Shown: in pieces, positions 27,285 through 35,850 of the stretch
Layout: every line of letters starts with the position of its first letter
How positions within the stretch are numbered: the stretch's first letter is position 1
From: CATQHD01 sp965202675
Lineage (GTDB): Bacteria > Actinomycetota > Acidimicrobiia > Spongiisociales > Spongiisociaceae
DNA: 64,000 bases
Reading direction: 5' to 3'
Assembly (NCBI GenBank): GCA_965202675.1
Contig: OZ241842.1
Span: 1,426,001 to 1,490,000, forward strand
The notes under the pieces: generated by a model
Databases searched by the model: none
The model's input: only the letters and a program-made list of their open reading frames with translations
Told to the model about the DNA's origin: nothing
Translations under genes and position numbers: made by a program

Positions 27285-28016
27285 ATGCAGTCCGAGGAAC
27301 CGCCGCCCGGCGCCGGGGCCGGGGCCGGGGATGCTCCTTCCCTGGAACTGTCCGGGGTAACGAAGGTGTATCCGGGGCCGCCGGCGGTTACCGCCCTGGC
27401 GGGGGTGAGCCTGGTTGTCCGCTCCGGTGAGCTGGCGGCGGTGACGGGGCCTTCCGGGTCGGGCAAGTCCACCCTCCTCAACCTGATGGGCGGCCTCGAC
27501 CGGCCCACCTCCGGCTCGGTGAAGGTAGCCGGGCGGGAGCTGGCCGGGCTGGGGGATCAGGCCCTGTCCGGGATGCGGGCGCGGATGATCGGATTCGTCT
27601 TCCAGGAGTTCTACCTGCTGCCGAGAACCTCGGCCCTCGACAACGTGTCCGAGGGTCTCCGCTACCGGGGCGCCCCGCGCCGGGTGCGGCGGGAACGGGC
27701 CGAGGAGGCGCTGCGGCGGGTGGGGCTGGGGGACCGCCTCCACCACCTGCCCGACCAGCTGTCCGGCGGGGAGCGGCAGCGGGTAGCCGTCGCCCGGGCG
27801 GTGGCCGGGCGTCCGGCGGTGGTGTTCGCCGACGAGCCGACCGGCAACCTGGACAGCGCCGCCGGGCGGGAGATCACCGACCTGCTGGCGGAGCTGAACG
27901 CCGAGGGCGCCACCATCGTGACCATCACCCATGACCCCGAAGTGGCCTCCCGCTTCCCGCGCCGGATAAGGCTGCGCGACGGGCGGGTGGAAGGAGAGGA
28001 CCGGGATGGAGGGTGA
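27285..28016 (+). CDS. MacB-type ABC transporter ATP-binding protein
   Basis: The 243 aa ATPase has Walker A GPSGSGKSTLLNLMGGLDRP, Q-loop FVFQEFYLLP, signature QLSGGERQRVAVARAV, Walker B VVFADEPTGNLDSA and the H-loop TITHDPEVA. This is the LolD/MacB subfamily that energises FtsX-like permeases. Its 3' end overlaps the permease start by 11 nt. Substrate cannot be read from sequence: peptide, antibiotic or lipoprotein release are all possible. Confidence 0.92.
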   Translation: MQSEEPPPGAGAGAGDAPSLELSGVTKVYPGPPAVTALAGVSLVVRSGELAAVTGPSGSGKSTLLNLMGGLDRPTSGSVKVAGRELAGLGDQALSGMRARMIGFVFQEFYLLPRTSALDNVSEGLRYRGAPRRVRRERAEEALRRVGLGDRLHHLPDQLSGGERQRVAVARAVAGRPAVVFADEPTGNLDSAAGREITDLLAELNAEGATIVTITHDPEVASRFPRRIRLRDGRVEGEDRDGG

Positions 28017-29205
28017 GGGCGCGGGCGGCCGGATGCGCTTCGGCGGCGTCCTGGGAACGAGCGCCGCCGGCCTGCGCCGCCATCCCGGACGGACCGCGCT
28101 GACCGCGCTGGGAATCGCCTTCGGCATAGCCGCCATCGTGGCGGTGCTGGGCATCACCGCCTCCGGGAGAGCGGCCCTGATCGCCCGGCTCGACCAGCTG
28201 GGCACCAACCTGATCCGGGTAACCCCCGGGTCGAGCGTCTTCGGCAACGCCGACGGCCTGCCCGCCGAAGCGGCGGCCATGCTGGGGCGGGTGGGTCCGG
28301 TGGAACGGGTCGCGTCCACGGCGCTCCTGGACGTGACCGTGCTGCGCAACGATCTGCTCTCCCCCTTGGAGACGGGGGGGCTGTCGGTGCTGGCCGCCCC
28401 CGCCGGCCTGCCCGAGGTGCTGAACGTCAGGATGGCCGCCGGGCGGTTCCTGGACGAGGCGGCCGAGGCCTTTCCCACCGCGGTGCTGGGGCGGGTGGCC
28501 GCCGAGCGGCTGGGGATCGCGGACGTGGACCGGACGCGGAGGGTGTACATAGGCGGGGAGTGGTTCGAGGTGATCGGCGTGCTCGGCGAGATGACCCTGC
28601 ATCCCGACATCGAGCGGTCGGTGGTGATCGGCGAGCCAGCCGCCCGCGACCTGTTCATCGAGGATCTGAAGCCCACCGCCCTCTACGCCCGCGTCCACCC
28701 CGACCGGGTGGGGGAGGTGCTGGCGGTCATCCCGGCCACGGTCAATCCGGCCAATCCGGGCCGGGTGGCGGTTACCCGTCCTGTGGAGGCGCTGGCGGCG
28801 CGCCGTCAGACCGAGGCGGCGCTGACCGGCCTGCTGGTGAGCCTGGGGGGCGTGGCGCTGCTGGTCGGGGGGGTGGCGATCGCCAACGTGATGGTGATGT
28901 CGGTGATGGAACGGCGCGCGGAGATCGGCCTGCGGCGGGCTCTGGGGGCCACCCGCCGCCACATCCGCCGCCAGTTCCTGGGCGAGGCGGTGCTGCTGGC
29001 CGGGATGGGAGGGGTGCTGGGGGCGGCGGTCGGCGCCTCCGTCACGGCGGCCTTCGCCGTTGCCCGCGGCCTGGCCATAACGGTGCCCCTGTCCGGTCTG
29101 GGCGCCAGCGTCCTGGCCGCCCTGGCGGTGGGCGCCCTGGCCGGCGTCTACCCGGCGGTGCGCGCCGCCCGCATACCCCCCGCCGAAGCCGTCCGCTCCC
29201 CCTGA
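28006..29205 (+). CDS. MacB/FtsX-type ABC transporter permease
   Basis: The 399 aa permease has the usual architecture: one N-terminal membrane span (ALTALGIAFGIAAIVAVLGI), a large extracytoplasmic MacB-PCD domain of about 220 residues, and three C-terminal spans (LVSLGGVALLVGGVAIANVM and following). The coupling motif MERRAEIGLRRALGATRRHI and the C-terminal VYPAVRAARIPPAEAVR are typical. It completes the lipoprotein-adaptor-ATPase-permease operon and ends 37 nt before tRNA-Val. Confidence 0.92.
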   Translation: MEGEGAGGRMRFGGVLGTSAAGLRRHPGRTALTALGIAFGIAAIVAVLGITASGRAALIARLDQLGTNLIRVTPGSSVFGNADGLPAEAAAMLGRVGPVERVASTALLDVTVLRNDLLSPLETGGLSVLAAPAGLPEVLNVRMAAGRFLDEAAEAFPTAVLGRVAAERLGIADVDRTRRVYIGGEWFEVIGVLGEMTLHPDIERSVVIGEPAARDLFIEDLKPTALYARVHPDRVGEVLAVIPATVNPANPGRVAVTRPVEALAARRQTEAALTGLLVSLGGVALLVGGVAIANVMVMSVMERRAEIGLRRALGATRRHIRRQFLGEAVLLAGMGGVLGAAVGASVTAAFAVARGLAITVPLSGLGASVLAALAVGALAGVYPAVRAARIPPAEAVRSP

Positions 29206-29242
29206 CCGCAACCCGCCGCCCCCGCTACAATGGCCCGTACCG

Positions 29243-29316
29243 GGGCGTTTAGCTCAGACTGGAAGAGCGCTTCCCTTACAAGGAAGAGGTCGGCGGTTCG
29301 AGTCCGTCAACGCCCA
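29243..29316 (+). tRNA. tRNA-Val(TAC)
   Basis: The 74 nt cloverleaf has acceptor arms GGGCGTT and AACGCCC, a D-arm TAGCTCAGACTGGAAGAGC, anticodon arm CTTCC-CTTACAA-GGAAG (anticodon TAC) and T-arm GGTTCGAGTCC. The discriminator is A. The IS481 remnant begins within a few bases of the 3' end. Confidence 0.94.
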
Positions 29317-29319
29317 CCC

Positions 29320-30357
29320 CCCGCTTGGGTGTGCAACTCGGGTAGGTTGTCCCCGGTGAGGGCTTGTAGGGTTTCGATGGGTGTGGCCCATCCGAGTGCT
29401 CCGTGGGGCCGGTGGTGATTGTAGTAGTGGATGTCACGGCGTTGTTGTTCCGAGGTCCAGGGCTGTATGTAGGCCCATTCCTCTGTGCAGGGTGCGGTGG
29501 AAGCGTTCGATCTTGCCGTTGGTCTGGGGCCGGTAAGGGCGGGTGTGTTTGGGTTTGATTCCGAGACGGGCGCAGGTCCGGGGCCCATAGCCCCGACCTG
29601 TAGCAGGGGCCGTTGTCGGTGAGGACCCGCTCCGTTTGGATGCCGGCCCGGTTGAACTCCCAGACGGTGCGTTCCAGGAACCCCGCGGCGGTGGCGGCGG
29701 TTTCGTCTCCGTGGATTTCGGCGTGCCATGCTCGGGTGCGGTCGTCGAGGCGGAGTGGATGTATCGGTATCCGACCCGCTGGCAGGGCCCCGCTTTGCCC
29801 CGGCCGTGGGCGTGCCATCCGCCCCCGTCGGGGATGCCGGCCAGTTTTTTGATGTCGATATGAACCAGCTCACCGGGCCGTTCACGCTGGTAACGCACCA
29901 CCTGCTGCTGCTGTGGGGCGGCCCGGTCGCCCTGGTCGAGGCGTCCCAGCCCGGCGTCGGTGATTATCCGATGAACCGTCGAGGCCGCCAGCCCGGTCTG
30001 ACAGCCGATCCGGGCTGGCCCCCACCGATACCCCACCCACAGGCGCCGCACCTCAGCGGCGGTCTGTTCCGGCGTCCGGGCAGGCGACCGCCGCGGCCGC
30101 GACGACCGGTCCAGCAGCCCGTCCGGGCCTTCCGCCAGGTACCGGTCCCGCCATTTACGCACCGTTTTGGGATCGACCTGGCAGACGCTCGGCCGCGGCC
30201 GCTACCGGCCAGCCCTGGTCCGTGACCAGCTTTACCATCGCCGCCCGGCCCCTCCGGCGTCAGGGACGCGTTCGGGTGCTGTGCGGTAGCCTTGCTCATG
30301 TGAGCCCTCCTTTCAGACAGGTTTAAGTAACCCCGTATTCTGACTCGGAGGGCTCAC
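29320..30357 (-). mobile_element. Decayed IS481-family insertion sequence
   Basis: It lies immediately 3' of tRNA-Val and contains a multiply frameshifted transposase. At the right side, GTGAGCCCTCC (30300-30310) and GGAGGGCTCAC (30346-30356) form an 11 bp inverted repeat flanking an AT-richer core. A related end sequence is found at 35200-35262. The left boundary is approximate. Confidence 0.65.
29330..30299 (-). pseudogene. IS481-family transposase, frameshifted
   Basis: The N-terminus MSKATAQHPNASLTPEG leads into an HTH region that changes frame before RKWRDRYLAEGPDGLLDRSS. The helix-turn-helix part has GPARIGCQTGLAASTVHRI. The integrase core begins GELVHIDIKKLAGIPDGGG and then breaks frame. 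It is recovered in another frame as ERVLTDNGPCYRSG (second catalytic Asp), then IKPKHTRPYRPQTNGKIERFHRTL (catalytic Glu) in a third. At least four frame changes are needed, so the gene is dead. Confidence 0.82.
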
Positions 30358-30818
30358 CCAACCAACGACCCATCGAGCCACCCCCCAGCTGGGGGTGGAA
30401 ACACACCAGCTCCTCCCCCGAAACAGGGACAACCTCCCCGAATATCACACCACGCGCACAGACAAGAAGCCGAAGATGTCCCGGCGCAAGCAACCGCCGG
30501 ACAGCCCCCACGATGAACAAAGACGGCGCGGCTTTGCCCCCGCCGCCGAAAACAGCAAAAGGCACCTCCCTATCCGCCCTATCCGCCCATTTCTCCGCAC
30601 CCGGTCGTCTTACAGAAAAAAGACACCACCACGCGTAAACCCGAACCCTTTCTCCTGCGAACCCACCGGTCAAGCCCCTTACCCACCTCTCCCCACCAAT
30701 CAACCCCACCCCACCTCTCCCTCTGGTCAAGCCCCTATCCCCACCCCCGGACCCCGGCAAGAACGCGAAAAACACCGCCCCCGCGCCCCGCTTCGCGGGC
30801 CCGGCCCCCACCGCCACC
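30358..30818 (-). repeat. Type A element A6, 3' part, split by IS110
   Basis: This is the downstream half of a type A unit, with AAGAACGCGAAAAACACC near 30760, the CGCTTCGCGGGC hairpin, and the tail homologous to other copies (CTGCGAACCCACCGGTCAAGC in reverse). About 110 nt next to the IS481 end, including CCAACCAACGACCCATCGAG, recurs at 35263-35345. The unit is interrupted at CACC (30815-30818) by IS110 copy 1 and resumes at 32127. Confidence 0.6.
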
Positions 30819-31060
30819 ATGCGTGTTTTACTGGAGGGTGGTAGGCCCCGGCAGGGATGGCTCAACGCCACCTGCCCCGGATTTGCTCCAGCATGCTGGA
30901 GCAAATCCGGTGGCTTTCAAGGTGACTGCCTCCCTGCCGGGTCCCCAGTGGATGTCGCTTAATAGGAGCTTGATTGCCCACACGTGTACGGGTTTTCCCT
31001 ACGCATGGTTGCGCACCACCCGGGGTTCTACCACCGTAACCAGAACAGAAAGGATACCCC
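30819..31060 (+). ncRNA. Candidate IS110 bridge RNA, copy 1
   Basis: The outer stem CCCGGCAGGGA (30847-30857) pairs perfectly with TCCCTGCCGGG (30931-30941). Inside is a perfect palindrome arm beginning CCGGATTTGCTCCAGC. The internal loop holds CGCCACC (30866-30872), identical to the left target flank. A second region holds ATAGGAGCT (30962-30970), identical to the IS right end, and ACGCATGG (31001-31008), complementary to the left junction CCATGCGT. This is the layout of target- and donor-binding loops in IS110 bridge RNAs. The right target guide reads AAGGTG, a mismatch compared with copy 2. Confidence 0.6.
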
Positions 31061-32117
31061 ATGTCCACCACCACCGGGAACCCGGCACCGGCGGCCGTAG
31101 CCGGGATTGATTCCCACAAAGACACCCTGGCGGCCTGCGTGATCGACCAGACGGGACGGCCCGTCGAGCACCAGACCTTCGACAACACCCCCCAAGGGCA
31201 CCGCAAAGCCATCGCCTGGCTCCAACGCCGCGATGTGGGCCGGGTCGGGATCGAGGGATCGGGCAGCTACGGACGGCCCCTGGCGCTGCGGCTCGCCGCC
31301 CAGGGCGTCGACACGGTCGAGGTTCCCCCGCAGATGACCGCCCAAGCCCGAAGGCAGCAGCGCACCCGCCAAAAAACCGACCGCCTCGACGCGCTGGCCA
31401 TCGCCCGCGTCGCCGCCCGCGAGGACGACCTCCCGGCGCCTCGCTGCGACGAAGCAACCGACGACCTGCGGTCTCTGGTGTTCTACCGCCGGGAACTGGT
31501 CGAAGCCCGCACCGCTCAGATCAACCGCCTCCACGCCGATCTGATCCAGCTCCGGCCCGGATACCACAAACAACTGGGCGCCGAAGGCCTGGCCACGCCC
31601 AAGGCTCTCAACCGGGTCAGCCGGCAGATCGCCAAATGCCCGACCACCCGAGCCCAGGCCCGCTAAATCCCGGATCAAACAAATACGACAGCTGCTCCGC
31701 CAAGTGAGCGACCTCGACGCCCAGATCGCCTGCCTCATGGACGCGATCGACACTCCCCTGACCGGCATCCACGGCATCGGGACCCTCACCGCCGCAGAAA
31801 TCATCGCCGAAGCGGGCGAACCCGGCCGATACCCCACCAAGGCCAAATTCGCCATGGCCAACCGAACCGCACCCATTGAGGCGTCCTCAGGACGGGTCGT
31901 GCGGCACCGGCTCAACCGAGGCGGCAACCGCCGCATCAACCGGGCGCTCTACTACGCGGCCCTGTCCCAGATCGCCCGGCCCGGCACCGAAGGACGATGC
32001 TTCTACGAACGGCTCCTCAAACAAGGCAAAACCAAACGAGAAGCCCTCCGCATCCTAAAAACGGCGCATCTCCGACCGGGTCTGGACCCACCTCCAAACC
32101 ACCAACACTTGACATAG
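31061..32117 (+). pseudogene. IS110-family transposase, frameshifted
   Basis: The first part (31061-31666) has the DEDD RuvC-like domain: AGIDSHKDTLAACVIDQTG with the first Asp, GIEGSGSYGRPLALRL, and QKTDRLDALAIARVA. At about 31657 the frame breaks: GCCCGCTAA replaces GTAGCTAAA of copy 2, creating an early stop. The C-terminal Tnp domain continues in another frame from about 31670 (LDTPLTGIHGIGTLTAAEI-type helix-hairpin-helix and the nucleophilic-serine region ASSGRVVRHRLNRGGNRRI). Otherwise it is about 95% identical to copy 2. Confidence 0.9.
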
Positions 32118-32126
32118 GAGCTCACC

Positions 32127-32325
32127 GAAGATCCGGACGCGCCCGGTCAGTACCCGGCAGGGTCGCGTTCGAATAGATGATCCCTGTCTCGGTCTGCGGC
32201 GCCTGCCGACCGGAGGTGCTTGCGGCTCTTCCATTGATACAGCATCGGTGCGGCATAATCAATACCCTTGTAGGCGGATCCGACGGATTTTTTTGTCATT
32301 CTGTGATTTATCACCGAGAACCCGC
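32127..32325 (-). ncRNA. Type A element A6, promoter-proximal part
   Basis: This is the 5' half of the split unit: border AATCACAGAATGACAAAAAAA, promoter at 32234-32262, the GCACCTCCGGTC...GACCGAGACAGGGATCAT segment, then ATCCGGACGCG up to the IS110 right end. Transcription would run into the IS110 right end, antisense to its transposase. Confidence 0.5.
32234..32262 (-). promoter_or_regulatory. Promoter of element A6
   Basis: The -35 is TTGATT (32257-32262) and the -10 is TATCAA (32234-32239), with a 17 nt spacer. The -35 is slightly degenerate compared with other copies. Confidence 0.5.
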
Positions 32326-32359
32326 GCCGGTATTCTTGCTTCTGACCAACCCGGAGGCC

Positions 32360-33508
32360 GTGATTTTGGCTGAGCGCATCTACACCAGAGGCGAAGGAGG
32401 CTCGATCGAGCCGCTCGAGGAAGAGCCTTTCTCGACCGAGGCAGAAATCCAGGACCTGATCGCCGATCATCCCGAGCTGCTCGACGGCGGGCAGATAAGT
32501 CCGGGCAATCCCCGGCGTTGGGTTCTCGTTGCCGCCGAGAAAGGAATAGCCGAAACCTCCGGCACGGGTGCCCGGTGGTCGGTCGACCACTTGTTCGTCG
32601 ACCAGGACGCCGTACCGACGCTGGTGGAGGTGAAGAGAGGTTCGAGTCCCGAAGCGAGGCGCACCGTCGTCGGTCAGATGCTGGAGTATGCGGCGCACGC
32701 CGCGCGGACTTGGAGCGCGGAGGAGCTGCGCGATGCGTTCGAGGAGACGGCAGGCAAACGCGGCCTCGATCCCGATGAAGCGCTGGGGGAGCTTCTCCAA
32801 GCGGACGAAGAACCCGACGCCGAAAGGTTCTGGGAGGCCGCAGCCGCGAACCTCGCCGCAAGCCGGCTGCGTCTGCTGTTCGCATCGGACGCAATACCGG
32901 ATTCCCTCGAGCGGGTTGTGGAGTTTCTGAATGCGCAGATGCCCGGTATCGAGGTGCTGGCGGTCGAGATAAAGCAGTTCCGGGGCGAGTCGGCCCGGAC
33001 GCTCGTTCCCCGCGTCCTCGGCAGGACCGCGGCCCCGTCGAGACGCAGCAGAGCCGGTCGGAGCCCGAACCTTACGCGTGAGTCGTTTTTGGACGGTTTC
33101 GCCGACGGCAAATTGCGGGAGGCCGCGGAAAGGCTTCTCGACGCGGCCCGGCAGTCCGGCAAGATCGAATGGAGACCGAAGAGCGCCGTCGTCCGCGTGG
33201 AATGCCCGCGTTGGCCGCAACCCATTACAGTAGCCTGGCTTTTCCTGCCCGGAGCAGGCTGGATGCAATGCAAAGGCTTCACCTTCGGGGTATACGATGT
33301 CTTCGGGGAAGAGCCGGGCCCGGAGAAAGAATTGCGCGCCGTCCTTCAAGATTGGGTGGACAGCTTCCGCGGCGATTCCTTCTTTACCGAAGATGTTTCG
33401 AACAAGTGGCTCACCGCGTGGAGCATCGAACATGACGCCGCAAAACAGAATATCGGCCTTCTGGAGAGTCGGCTTGCCGAGGTGCTCCAAAAGTTGAGGG
33501 CGCTCTGA
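32360..33508 (+). CDS. Hypothetical protein with PD-(D/E)XK nuclease-like core
   Basis: The product of about 382 aa has an N-terminal nuclease-like region: EAEIQDLIADHPELLDG, then SVDHLFVDQDAVPTLVEVKRGSS, giving the Asp...Glu-x-Lys pattern of restriction-endonuclease folds, followed by GQMLEYAAHAARTW. The C-terminal half is unassigned. It has FLDGFADGKLREAAERLLDAA and a mixed alpha/beta tail with a Trp-rich segment. The GTG at 32360 lies very close to GGAGG; a TTG at 32366 has better spacing (8 nt). It stands alone between two mobile regions. A defence or DNA-repair role is possible but not shown. Confidence 0.72.
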   Translation: MILAERIYTRGEGGSIEPLEEEPFSTEAEIQDLIADHPELLDGGQISPGNPRRWVLVAAEKGIAETSGTGARWSVDHLFVDQDAVPTLVEVKRGSSPEARRTVVGQMLEYAAHAARTWSAEELRDAFEETAGKRGLDPDEALGELLQADEEPDAERFWEAAAANLAASRLRLLFASDAIPDSLERVVEFLNAQMPGIEVLAVEIKQFRGESARTLVPRVLGRTAAPSRRSRAGRSPNLTRESFLDGFADGKLREAAERLLDAARQSGKIEWRPKSAVVRVECPRWPQPITVAWLFLPGAGWMQCKGFTFGVYDVFGEEPGPEKELRAVLQDWVDSFRGDSFFTEDVSNKWLTAWSIEHDAAKQNIGLLESRLAEVLQKLRAL

Positions 33509-33620
33509 GCGTTCCGGGGATACAGGAAGGTTGCCGTTCTGCGGATCAAGGAACGCGGCGGAGCCGAGCTGCGGCCGGACGGCTAGATTCCGGTGTGTCG
33601 TAACGAGGAGGGATAGAACG

Positions 33621-34949
33621 ATGACGGCCAAGGCGCTGGTCGGGGCAAGGGTTGTAGACGGCACGGGGCGCGATCCGATAGACGATGCGGTGGTGCTGAT
33701 CGACGGGGAGCGGATCGACGCTGTTTTCCGCCGGGGGGACATGGAGATCCCCGCCGGGGCGGAGAAGGTGGACCTGGCAGGCGCAACCGTGATCCCCGGC
33801 CTGGTGGACTGCCACGTGCATGTCGGGGTGCTGGCCGACAACTCCTTCCTGCAGGTGGACGACCCGGGCGCCCTGGCCGACCAGTTCATGACCGCGCTGC
33901 TGCGTCATGGGGTTACCACCGTCCGGGACACCGGCAATTTCGACCCCGATGAGGTGTTCCGCACCTTCAAGCGGGGCCGGGGCAGCTGGCCGCGCTTCTT
34001 CGGGGCCGGAACCATCCTGGACGGTCCGGCGGATCCTCCGGCGCCGTGGCGGTGGCTGGCGGTAATCGACGACGAGGAAGCCGCCCGGCGGGAAGCGGCC
34101 CGGCTGGTCGAGGCCGGCATGGACTTCCTGAAGGTGTACGTGTGGGCCCGGCTTCCGGTGCTGCGGGCGGTGGTCTCCGAGGCCCACCGGCGGGGGGTGC
34201 GGGTGGCGGCCCACGTCGGGCACATGGTTACGGTGGAGGAGGCGGTCAAGACGGGGGTGGACGCGCTCGAGCACGTCCGGGTGGGCCGGGAGCTGGTGCC
34301 GGACGACCGGCTGGCCGAGCTCGAGGCGCTGCCGGGCCGCATCCTGGATCCGCTGGTGGGCTTCCAGGCGTGGCGGTTCATCGACCCGGAGTCGCACCTG
34401 GCCGACCGGCTCATCGCCCTGATGGCCGAGCGGGGCGCCTTCATCACACCCACCCTGGCCCTCTCGCAGAGCATCCTGGCCGGCAACACCCCCGCCGGTA
34501 CCTGCCCCGACGGCCTGGACGAGATGCCGGAGCCGGTGGTCGACCAGTGGCGCCAGTACGCCTACCCGTTCGACTACAGCGACGCCGACTGGGAACAGGC
34601 GCCGGTGGAGCTGCGCAACCAGATGGCGTTCATCGGGCGGGCGCAGCGGGGCGGGGTCAAGGTAACGGCGGGCACCGACCTCACCAACCCGTTCGTGGTG
34701 CCGGGCCGCAGCATGCACGAGGAGCTGAGGCTGCTGGTGGAAGGCTGCGGGTTCACTCCGGCAGAAGCCATCGCCGCCGCCACCGGACGGGCGGCCGAGC
34801 TGCTGGGGCAACAGGACGATCTGGGCTCGGTCGAGAAGCGCAAGCTGGCCGACCTGGTGGTGTTGGACGGCGACCCTCTGGAGGACATCGGCAACACCCG
34901 GCGGATCAGGGCGGTGTACAAGGGCGGCCGGTTGATATCCGAGTCGTAG
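33621..34949 (+). CDS. Imidazolonepropionase-like amidohydrolase
   Basis: The 442 aa metal-dependent hydrolase of the amidohydrolase superfamily starts at ATG 33621 behind GAGGAGGGAT. The beta-sandwich N-terminus (ALVGARVVDGTG) leads to the metal motif LVDCHVHVG with H65 and H67. Then come the carboxylated-Lys candidate in DFLKVYVWARL, His in VAAHVGHMVT, ALEHVRVG, and the Asp in VTAGTDLTNPF. The C-terminus has RKLADLVVLDGDPLEDI. Family members cleave cyclic amides, dipeptides or organophosphates; the substrate is not predictable here. No clear operon partner. Confidence 0.88.
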   Translation: MTAKALVGARVVDGTGRDPIDDAVVLIDGERIDAVFRRGDMEIPAGAEKVDLAGATVIPGLVDCHVHVGVLADNSFLQVDDPGALADQFMTALLRHGVTTVRDTGNFDPDEVFRTFKRGRGSWPRFFGAGTILDGPADPPAPWRWLAVIDDEEAARREAARLVEAGMDFLKVYVWARLPVLRAVVSEAHRRGVRVAAHVGHMVTVEEAVKTGVDALEHVRVGRELVPDDRLAELEALPGRILDPLVGFQAWRFIDPESHLADRLIALMAERGAFITPTLALSQSILAGNTPAGTCPDGLDEMPEPVVDQWRQYAYPFDYSDADWEQAPVELRNQMAFIGRAQRGGVKVTAGTDLTNPFVVPGRSMHEELRLLVEGCGFTPAEAIAAATGRAAELLGQQDDLGSVEKRKLADLVVLDGDPLEDIGNTRRIRAVYKGGRLISES

Positions 34950-35089
34950 AGTCCGGCCCGGAGCCGCAGCCCGTCCGGAAGCGGCTTGCGGCGTCTGCCG
35001 TGCGGCCTCCGAACCCGCACGGGGCGGCATATCCCAGAGGCCGGCGGTTAGATGTACTTCCCATGGAGCGGTTGACGGTTTCGGCGGCG

Positions 35090-35109
35090 GGTTCATCCGC
35101 GGATGAACC
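35090..35109. repeat. Perfect 20 nt palindrome
   Basis: GGTTCATCC-GCGGATGAACC forms a perfect inverted repeat 140 nt after the amidohydrolase stop. There is no T-run, so it is not a classic terminator; an operator or an end of a lost element is possible. The rest of 34950-35199 shows no gene. Confidence 0.5.
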
Positions 35110-35199
35110 GCTTTCGGCGCCGAGAGGGGGGTGCTTGGTCGGTGAGGGCCTGCCCGGTTGAGCCGCGGGCGAAAGCATCCCCGATTCGAGGGAGGCCCT

Positions 35200-35262
35200 T
35201 CATGTGAGCCCCCCTTTTCAGGACGCGGTATTTCTTGCCCGTATTCCGACTCGGAGGGATCA
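35200..35262. mobile_element. IS481 end remnant
   Basis: The sequence from CATGTGAGCCCCCCTTTTCAG to CTCGGAGGGATCACCCAACC matches the right end of the IS481 element at 30295-30360, including the short inverted repeat in degraded form. No transposase remains. The following 85 nt also match the flank at 30358-30470, so both sites share a common ancestor. Confidence 0.55.
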
Positions 35263-35602
35263 CCCAACCAACGGCCCATCGAGCCGCCCCCAGCCGGGGG
35301 GTGGAAAACACACCAGCTCCTCCCCCAAACAGGGGCAACCCCCCCGAATATCACAAGGGAAGCCGGTCGGCGCCGTTCGGACGCCGGCTGCCGGCGGACA
35401 GAGCCCAGGAGGGGGGCTGGTCCCAGCCCAAGCGGTGGCAACAGCCGGAAACGGCAAAAGGCATCCCCTATCCGCGCCGTCCGCCGAACCCCTTGGTCAA
35501 GCCCTACCCCGCGCCAAGCCCCACCCACCCCAAGACCCCCGCAAGAACGCGAAAAACCCCGCCCACGCGCCCCGCTTCGCGGGCCCGGCCCCCACCGCCA
35601 CC
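35263..35602 (-). repeat. Type A element A7, 3' part, split by IS110
   Basis: It contains CAAGAACGCGAAAAACC near 35543 and the CGCTTCGCGGGC hairpin, ending at CCGCCACC (35595-35602) where IS110 copy 2 begins. The unit resumes at 36910. The outer part is diverged from A6 in the middle (35350-35440). Confidence 0.6.
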
Positions 35603-35850
35603 ATGCGTGTTTAACTGGAGGGTGGTAGGCCCCGGTAGGGATGGCTCAACGCCACCTGCCCCGGATTTGCTCCAGCATGCTGGAGCAAATTTTTCGGTGG
35701 CTTTCCAGGTGATTGCCTCCCTGCCGGGTTCCCTTGTGGATGTCGCTTAATAGGAGCATGAATGCCCACACGTGTACGGGTGTTTCCCTACGCATGGTTG
35801 CGCACCACCGGGGTCCTACCACCGTAACCAGCAACACGAAAGGATACCCC
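35603..35850 (+). ncRNA. Candidate IS110 bridge RNA, copy 2
   Basis: Target-type guides: CGCCACC (35650-35656) is identical to the left flank CCGCCACC at the insertion. CAGGTG (35706-35711) is complementary to CACCTG, the core plus right flank at 36906-36911. Donor-type guides: ATAGGAGC (35750-35757) is identical to the element's right end, and ACGCATGG (35790-35797) is complementary to CCATGCGT at the left junction (35601-35608). The central stem TTTGCTCCAGC/GCTGGAGCAAA is kept. Polarity of all four guides matches the published bridge RNA scheme. Transcript ends are unknown. Confidence 0.65.

Larger units (their letters stand above)
30819..32126 (+). mobile_element. IS110-family element, copy 1 (defective)
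   Basis: The ends are set by comparison with uninterrupted type A elements. CACC is present at both junctions (30815-30818 and 32123-32126), as expected for the short shared core of IS110 recombination; there are no inverted repeats. A 242 nt left non-coding part precedes a frameshifted transposase. Copy 2 at 35603 is inserted at the same place of another type A element. Confidence 0.85.
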
